Made by a program: the position numbers and the translations under genes. Shown piece by piece: positions 59,254 to 64,000 of a DNA stretch of 64,000 nt. Origin of the DNA: Streptomyces sp. NBC_00239 (GTDB taxonomy: Bacteria; Actinomycetota; Actinomycetes; Streptomycetales; Streptomycetaceae); NCBI RefSeq assembly GCF_036194065.1, contig NZ_CP108095.1, positions 3,100,001 to 3,164,000 of the forward strand, written 5' to 3'. The notes under the pieces were generated by a model. It was not told the origin of the DNA and did no database searches. It saw nothing but the letters and a program-made list of their open reading frames with translations. Numbering within the stretch: position 1 is the first letter of the stretch; each line of letters begins with the position of its first letter.

Positions 59254-59470
59254 CAGCCTCGCCGGCGTTTGAGGCGCGGGTCCGGGCGGAGCCCGGTGCC
59301 CGGCGGAGCCGGGTTGTCCTTCTGGGGCTCCGCCCCAGACCCCGCGCCTCAAACGCCGGCGAGGCTGGATACGGCTGAGGTTCGCCTCAAACGCCGGCGA
59401 GGCTGGAGGTTGCCCCAGGGCACCGGCGAGGGGGGCCCGGCCAGGCCCCGCCTCAAACACCGGCGGGGTT
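59254..59470. repeat. intergenic repeat block R5 with perfect 27-bp inverted arms
   Basis: A 27-base arm at 59254-59280 is the exact reverse complement of 59341-59367. The 60 bases between them contain three stem-loops with GGA or TCC loops (CCGGGCGGAGCCCGG, CCCGGCGGAGCCGGG, TGGGGCTCCGCCCCA), so the whole can form a branched cruciform. A third half-copy lies at 59393-59414 and a fourth, weaker, near 59451-59470. It may also end the sdh transcript. Confidence 0.9.
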
Positions 59471-59534
59471 GAACGACGCGCCACCGGTCAGCCGGGCGGG
59501 CCGGTGTCCGGGTGCGGTTCGGTGGGGGTGGCCA

Positions 59535-59540
59535 TAGCCT
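59535..59540 (+). promoter_or_regulatory. -10 box TAGCCT of a probable leaderless promoter
   Basis: TAGCCT ends seven bases before the GTG at 59548, with no ribosome site. It supports that GTG over in-frame upstream codons. Confidence 0.5.
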
Positions 59541-59547
59541 CCCAAAT

Positions 59548-61677
59548 GTGACGCCGCCCCTGAGACGCAGCCCGGCCGCCATACCCGTGAGAGCCGCACT
59601 CGCCTTGATCGCCGCCCTCCTGGCGACGGCCGGCTGGGGTTCGGCCACCGCCACCCCCGCCCGGGCCGACGACCCGATCACCCTGTCGAAGCAGGGCCAG
59701 ATCACCGACCGCGTGGGCGCGCTGGGCGACCGCGAGCCCGCCGTCGCCGCGGCCCTCGACCGGCTGTACGCGGACCGGCGGGTCCAGCTGTTCGTCACGT
59801 ACGTACGGGACTTCTCCGGCCGCTCCCCGCAGAGCTGGGCGGACGCCACCGCCACCCGCAACGGCCTCGGCCGCGAGGACGTGCTGCTCGCCGTCGCCAC
59901 CGGCGACCGCCAGTACGCCTATTCGGCGGACGTCGACTCCGGTCTGACCCAGCAGCAGCTGGACGCCGTCGCCCGGACCGCCGTGGAGCCCGCGCTGCGC
60001 GTGAACGACTGGGCGGGCGCGGCGATCGGCGCCGCGGACGGCTACGGCGCGGTCCTGGCCGGGCAGCCGGTGCCGACGCCCGCCCTGACCCCCGGCGACC
60101 CGGACCCCGGCGGCTCCGCGGCGGACTCCGGGTCCGGCGCCGGGGACTACGTCCTGCCGGTGGTGGCGGTCGGCGCGGCCGGCGCGCTGGGTGCGTACGC
60201 GTACGCCCGCAGCCGGCGGAAGAAGTCCGGCGGGCCGGCCGGCGGCGCGCGGAAGCCCGGCGCGGGCTGGGGCGGCGCGGGCCCGGCGGGCCTGCCGCTG
60301 CCGGAGCTCGACGCGAAGACGAAGGTCCTGCTCGTCGGCACGGACGACGCGATCCGCACCAGCGCCGAGGAGCTCGGTTTCGCGACGGCGCAGTTCGGCG
60401 AGGAGGCCGCGCAGCCCTTCACCGAGGCCCTCGCGCACGCCAAGGACGAGCTGACGCACGCGTTCCGGCTGCGCCAGCAGCTCGACGACGCCTACCCGGA
60501 GGACGACGCGACCCGGCGCCGGATGCTCGACGAGATCGTGGCCCGCTGCACCGAGGCCAACCGGCGGCTCGACGCCGAGTCCGAGGCCTTCGACCGGCTG
60601 CGTTCCCTGGAGCGCAACGCGCCGCAGGCGCTGGCCGCGGTGGAGGCGCGGTTTCGGGAGCTGACCGGCCGGACCGGCACCGCGGAGGCCACGTTGACGG
60701 CGCTGGCCGGCCGGTACGCGGACTCGGCGTCCGCCCCGGTGTCCGGGAACGCGGAACAGGCCAAGGACCGGCTGTTGTTCGCGACCACCAGCCTGGGCGA
60801 GGCCCGGGCCGCCCTGGACGGCGGCGACCGGGGCCGGGCAGCCGTGCACGTACGGGCCGCCGAGGGCGCCGTGGACCAGGCGGCGACCCTGGTGGACGCG
60901 GTGGAGCGGCGGGCCCGGGAGCTGGCGGAGGCCGCCGGGAAGCTGGACGGGGCGCTCACCGAGACGGACACCGACCTGGCGGACGCCCGGGGCCTGCTGA
61001 CGGGCACCGCGCAGGGCGCCTCCACCGCCGACCTGCGCGGCCGCATCGGCCGGGCGGAGGCCGTGCTGGACGGCGTACGGGCGCAGGTGCGGGCGGGGCG
61101 GTACGACCCGCTCGACGCGCTGCGCCGGGTCGAGGAGGCCGACGCGGCACTGGACGAGGCGCTGGCCGGGGCCCGGGAGCGGGAGACGGGCCGGCAGCGG
61201 GCGGCGGCCCTGCTCGACCAGGCGCAGCTGACCGCGCGCAGCGCGATCGGGGCGGCCGCGGACTACGTCACGACGAGCCGGGGCGCGGTCGGCAGCCAGG
61301 CCCGTACCCGGCTCGCGGAGGCCCAGCGGCGTCTGGAGCGCTCGCGGGCCCTGGCGGCCGCGGACGCGCAGGGCGCGCTGGCGGAGGCCCGGCAGGCGGA
61401 CGCGCTGGCCCGGCAGGCGCAGCAGCTGGCCGAGCAGGACGTCCGCGGGTACCGCGACCCGTACGGGGGCGGGCAGCGCGGCGGCGGGATGGGCGGCGCG
61501 GTGCTCGGCGGGATCATCCTGGGCGAGATCCTCGGCGGCGGCCGCGGCGGCTCCTCGGGCGGGTTCGGCGGCGGCTTCGGCGGCGGGGGCGGCTCCTTCG
61601 GGGGCGGCGGCCGCGCGCCGGGCTCCTTCGGGGGCGGCGGCACCCGCGGCCGGCTGGGCGGTGGCGGCCGCTTCTGA
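59548..61677 (+). CDS. TPM domain membrane protein with long coiled coil
   Basis: A 709-residue protein. A signal peptide (LALIAALLATAGWGSATATP, cleavage near ARADD) leads to a TPM domain (about 40-170: LFVTYVRDFSGRSPQSWAD; LLAVATGDRQYAYSADVDSG), one membrane helix (YVLPVVAVGAAGALGAYAYA), then about 400 residues of helical, Ala/Arg/Glu-rich coiled coil in the cytoplasm. The C-terminal 60 residues are Gly/Phe-rich (GGFGGGFGGGGGSFGGGG). TPM proteins act in membrane-protein quality control in several bacteria and plants. A PspA-family gene follows at 61741 in the same direction, forming a likely membrane-stress pair. Confidence 0.85.
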   Translation: MTPPLRRSPAAIPVRAALALIAALLATAGWGSATATPARADDPITLSKQGQITDRVGALGDREPAVAAALDRLYADRRVQLFVTYVRDFSGRSPQSWADATATRNGLGREDVLLAVATGDRQYAYSADVDSGLTQQQLDAVARTAVEPALRVNDWAGAAIGAADGYGAVLAGQPVPTPALTPGDPDPGGSAADSGSGAGDYVLPVVAVGAAGALGAYAYARSRRKKSGGPAGGARKPGAGWGGAGPAGLPLPELDAKTKVLLVGTDDAIRTSAEELGFATAQFGEEAAQPFTEALAHAKDELTHAFRLRQQLDDAYPEDDATRRRMLDEIVARCTEANRRLDAESEAFDRLRSLERNAPQALAAVEARFRELTGRTGTAEATLTALAGRYADSASAPVSGNAEQAKDRLLFATTSLGEARAALDGGDRGRAAVHVRAAEGAVDQAATLVDAVERRARELAEAAGKLDGALTETDTDLADARGLLTGTAQGASTADLRGRIGRAEAVLDGVRAQVRAGRYDPLDALRRVEEADAALDEALAGARERETGRQRAAALLDQAQLTARSAIGAAADYVTTSRGAVGSQARTRLAEAQRRLERSRALAAADAQGALAEARQADALARQAQQLAEQDVRGYRDPYGGGQRGGGMGGAVLGGIILGEILGGGRGGSSGGFGGGFGGGGGSFGGGGRAPGSFGGGGTRGRLGGGGRF

Positions 61678-61740
61678 CCCGCCCCGTCCCCCTCTTCCTC
61701 CCCGTACGGGTTTCGCATCGACTTCCAGGAGTAGGCGCTC

Positions 61741-62460
61741 ATGAGCAAGCAGACGATCCTCGGCCGTGTCACCCAGCTCGCGAAGGCGAACATCAACGCG
61801 CTGCTGGACCAGGCGGAGGACCCGCAGAAGATGTTGGACCAGCTGATCCGGGATTACTCGAACAACATCTCGGAGGCGGAGCAGGCCGTCGCCACCACGA
61901 TCGGCAACCTGCGGCTGCTGGAGCAGGACCACAAGGAGGACGTGGACGCGGCGGGCGAGTGGGGCGGCAAGGCCCTGGCCGCCAGCCGGAAGGCGGACGA
62001 ACTGCGGGCGGCGGGCAAGGCGGCGGAGGCCGACACCTTCGACAACCTCGCCAAGGTCGCGCTGGGCCGCCAGCTCCGGTCGGAGAAGGAGGCGGCGACC
62101 GCCGAGCCGACCATCGCGGCGCAGACGGAGGTCGTCGACAAGCTGAAGTCGGGCCTGGACTCGATGAAGGGCAAGCTGACCGAGCTCCAGGCCAAGCGCG
62201 ACGAGCTGGTGGCGCGGGCGAAGACCGCGCAGGCCCAGAACACGATGATGGACGCGGTGAAGAACATCGACGTGATGGACCCGACGAGCGACCTGAACCG
62301 CTTCGAGGACAAGGTGCGCCGCGAGGAGGCGCGCGCCCTGGGCAAGCAGGAGCTGGCGGCTTCCTCGCTCGACGCCCAGTTCGAGGCACTGGACGACCTG
62401 GGCCGCACCGCCGAGGTCGAAGCCCGCCTGGCCGCCCTCAAATCCGACAAGGCCGCCTGA
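61741..62460 (+). CDS. pspA: PspA/IM30 family membrane-stress protein
   Basis: A 239-residue all-helical protein (start MSKQTILGRVTQLAKANINA, then LLDQAEDPQKMLDQLIRDY). This is the PspA/Vipp1 amphipathic helix and coiled-coil hairpin that binds damaged membrane and forms rings or rods. A CAGGAG site precedes the ATG. It lies 63 bases after the TPM gene in the same direction, so both may be co-transcribed; a TPM/PspA pairing fits joint maintenance of the membrane, as an inference. Confidence 0.92.
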   Translation: MSKQTILGRVTQLAKANINALLDQAEDPQKMLDQLIRDYSNNISEAEQAVATTIGNLRLLEQDHKEDVDAAGEWGGKALAASRKADELRAAGKAAEADTFDNLAKVALGRQLRSEKEAATAEPTIAAQTEVVDKLKSGLDSMKGKLTELQAKRDELVARAKTAQAQNTMMDAVKNIDVMDPTSDLNRFEDKVRREEARALGKQELAASSLDAQFEALDDLGRTAEVEARLAALKSDKAA

Positions 62461-62576
62461 CGTCGGACAAGCCCCCCGGCGAAGCGGATCGAGCCTCGCC
62501 TGGGGGTCCCCCGGGACGGAGTCCGGGGGAGTGTGCGGCGCGGGGTCCGGGGCGGAGCCCCGAACGGCCCCGGGGG
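62461..62576. terminator. hairpin region between convergent pspA and phosphatase genes
   Basis: TCCCCCGGGAC (62507-62517) pairs with GTCCGGGGGA (62521-62530) with one bulge, and GGGGCGGAGCCCC (62549-62561) forms a small stem-loop of the same GGA-loop type as in the repeat family. Probably terminates both transcripts. Confidence 0.6.
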
Positions 62577-64000
62577 CTACCCGTACAACTCCAGCAGCTG
62601 CTCGGCGGACAATTCCCCCGCCACCTCCGACGCCGCCCCCGGCAGTGGCTGCTCGAACCACACCGTCTTCCCCCGGGGGGTCCGCCGCGACCCCCAGCCC
62701 GTCGACAGCAACTGCACGAGCTGCAATCCGCGCCCGCCCTCGTCCGTGTCCCGCGCCCGCCGCCGCCGCGGCTGGACCAGCCCCGCGTCCCAGACCTCGC
62801 AGACCAGGGTCCGGTCCAGGAGCAGGCGCAGCCGGATCTCGCCCTCCCCGTACCGCAGGGCGTTCGTGACGAGTTCGCTCACGAGGAGTTCGGTGGTGTC
62901 GGCGAGCGCCTCCAGGCCCCATTCCAGGAGTTTGGTGCGGGCGAGTTCGCGGGCCCGGCCCACCGAGCGGGCCTCGCGCGGCATCTTCCAGTCCCCCACC
63001 GCGTCCGGCGGCAGTCCTTGTACGCGGGCCATGAGCAGGGCGATGTCGTCCTCGCCGTGCCGGGTCTCCAGGGTGTTGAGGACGTGGTCGCAGACGTCCT
63101 CCAGCGGGCGGGCCGCGTCGGTGAGCGCGTCGCGCAGGCCGCGCAGGCCGTCGTCGAGGGTGTGGTCGCGGGATTCCACCAGGCCGTCCGTGTAGAGGGC
63201 GAGCAGGGCGCCTTCGGGGAGTTCGACCTCGATCTCCTCGAAGGGTTCGCCGCCCACGCCGAGCGGCATCCCGGGCGGCACCTCAAGCAGCAGCGCGCCG
63301 GGGCCGCCGGGTTCGACGAGCACCGGCGGCATGTGGCCGGCGTTGGCGATGGTGCAGCGCCGGGTCACCGGGTCGTAGACGGCGTAGACGCAGGTGGCGA
63401 GGTAGACCTCGGAGAGGTCGGTCTCGCGTTCGCGGGTCCGGGACTGCTGGGAGCCGCCGCCGGATCCGGGTGCGCCCAGGCCCCGGGCCACCTCGTCGAG
63501 GGCCGTCAGCACGTCGGCCGGCTCCAGGTCGAGCAGGGCCAGGGTGCGGACGGCGGTGCGCAGCTCGCCCATGGCGACCGCGGCCCGCAGCCCGCGGCCC
63601 ATCACGTCGCCGACGACCAGGGCGGTGCGGTGGCCGGGCAGCTCGATCACGTCGAACCAGTCGCCGCCGACTTCGGTGGCCGCGTTGCCCGGCAGGTAGC
63701 GGCAGGCGATGTCGAGGCCGGCGGCCTCCGGGTCGCCGGGCGGCAGCAGGCTGCGCTGGAGGATCAGCGCGCGTTCGTGTTCGCGCCGGTAGAGGCGGGC
63801 GTTGTCGATGGAGACGGCCGCCCGGGCGGCCAGTTCCACGGCGACCGCCCGGTCCCGCTCCCCGAAGGGCTCGCTGCCCTTGGTGCGGGAGAACTGCGCG
63901 AGGCCGACGACGGCGTCGTGCGCGACCATCGGCACGACCAGCGTGGACTGCACGAGGTCGTCCGGGCCGCCGCCCAGCACCAGCCGGGGCCGGGCGGTGC
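62577..64000 (-). CDS. GAF / SpoIIE-type PP2C phosphatase / HATPase anti-sigma-like regulator, partial
   Basis: The frame is open to the end of the window, so the N-terminus is missing. In order: the end of a GAF domain (VVPMVAHDAVVGLAQFSRT; RAAVSIDNARLY), a SpoIIE/PP2C domain (LPGNAATEVGGDWFDVIEL with metal-binding Asp, VVGDVMGRGLRAA, ALYTDGLVESRD, HGEDDIALL) and a C-terminal HATPase domain of the RsbW/SpoIIAB type (LVSELVTNALRYGEGEIRL; DEGGRGLQLVQLL). Such proteins dephosphorylate anti-sigma antagonists, and their kinase domain can phosphorylate or bind partners. Streptomycetes have many. Target unknown. Convergent with pspA. Confidence 0.9.
   Translation of the reverse strand, partial: TARPRLVLGGGPDDLVQSTLVVPMVAHDAVVGLAQFSRTKGSEPFGERDRAVAVELAARAAVSIDNARLYRREHERALILQRSLLPPGDPEAAGLDIACRYLPGNAATEVGGDWFDVIELPGHRTALVVGDVMGRGLRAAVAMGELRTAVRTLALLDLEPADVLTALDEVARGLGAPGSGGGSQQSRTRERETDLSEVYLATCVYAVYDPVTRRCTIANAGHMPPVLVEPGGPGALLLEVPPGMPLGVGGEPFEEIEVELPEGALLALYTDGLVESRDHTLDDGLRGLRDALTDAARPLEDVCDHVLNTLETRHGEDDIALLMARVQGLPPDAVGDWKMPREARSVGRARELARTKLLEWGLEALADTTELLVSELVTNALRYGEGEIRLRLLLDRTLVCEVWDAGLVQPRRRRARDTDEGGRGLQLVQLLSTGWGSRRTPRGKTVWFEQPLPGAASEVAGELSAEQLLELYG

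Noticed and set aside
59488..62922. Minus-strand open frame of 1144 codons
   Set aside because: Antisense to the TPM and pspA genes; no ribosome site or domain seen.

Overview
The window reads as a chromosomal segment of a Streptomyces or close relative. It is very GC-rich with strong third-position GC bias, uses many GTG and TTG starts, and carries mycothiol (mshB), diaminopimelate (dapC, dapE), Tat (tatB) and actinobacterial ECF-sigma genes. No rRNA or tRNA gene, transposase, integrase or CRISPR array was seen.

Left part (1-23 kb) is a conserved core. Order: the C-terminal end of a CorA channel, a small conserved protein, a lipoprotein, an MgtE-N/CBS protein, a DUF1003 membrane protein and the Mrp Fe-S carrier ATPase; then tatB, htrA, a zinc-finger anti-sigma factor and an ECF sigma factor on the minus strand, divergent from an O-methyltransferase; then DUF3117, an enoyl-CoA hydratase, tag, a DivIVA-like protein, a FolP2-type protein, a LOG-family protein, dapE, a secreted lysozyme-like protein, dapC and a 7Fe ferredoxin. 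The same neighbours occur in Mycobacterium tuberculosis (around Rv1177-Rv1178 and Rv1202-Rv1239), so this is an ancient actinobacterial block. Envelope stress (sigma, anti-sigma, HtrA, TatB), Mg transport and lysine/peptidoglycan precursor synthesis are interleaved.

Middle (23-36 kb): a PG-binding_4-type membrane protein, a DUF6113 protein, mshB and a small membrane protein precede the most unusual part, a minus-strand cluster of six genes (36345 to 28075). These encode a benzoylformate-decarboxylase-like ThDP enzyme, a GlcD-type FAD D-2-hydroxyacid oxidoreductase, a cytochrome P450, a GHSLGG lipase, an alpha-dioxygenase of the plant alpha-DOX/prostaglandin synthase superfamily, and a 93-residue WxG-like protein. 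Together they suggest a fatty-acid alpha-oxidation or oxylipin pathway: lipase releases the acid, alpha-DOX makes the 2R-hydroperoxide, the 2R-hydroxyacid is oxidised to the 2-oxoacid, and decarboxylation gives the aldehyde one carbon shorter. This is inference from gene content and visible catalytic residues.

Right part (36-64 kb): two tandem five-gene peptide ABC transporter operons of the same order (binding protein, two permeases, two ATPases), separated by a two-domain GNAT; typA with a clear terminator; an 871-residue lipoprotein in the position of mycobacterial lpqW; a short coiled-coil protein; a three-gene succinate dehydrogenase of the single-anchor type (mycobacterial Sdh1-like); a TPM-domain protein with a PspA protein; and the C-terminal part of a GAF/PP2C/HATPase regulator running off the end.

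Six intergenic gaps carry one family of GC-rich inverted and tandem repeats (about 5.2-5.6, 17.7-18.5, 22.9-23.5, 31.7-31.9, 59.25-59.47 and, weakly, 62.5 kb), including an exact 32-bp-period minisatellite and 60-bp-period arrays. Several genes show a TANNNT box 6-7 bases before the start codon, the signature of leaderless transcripts.
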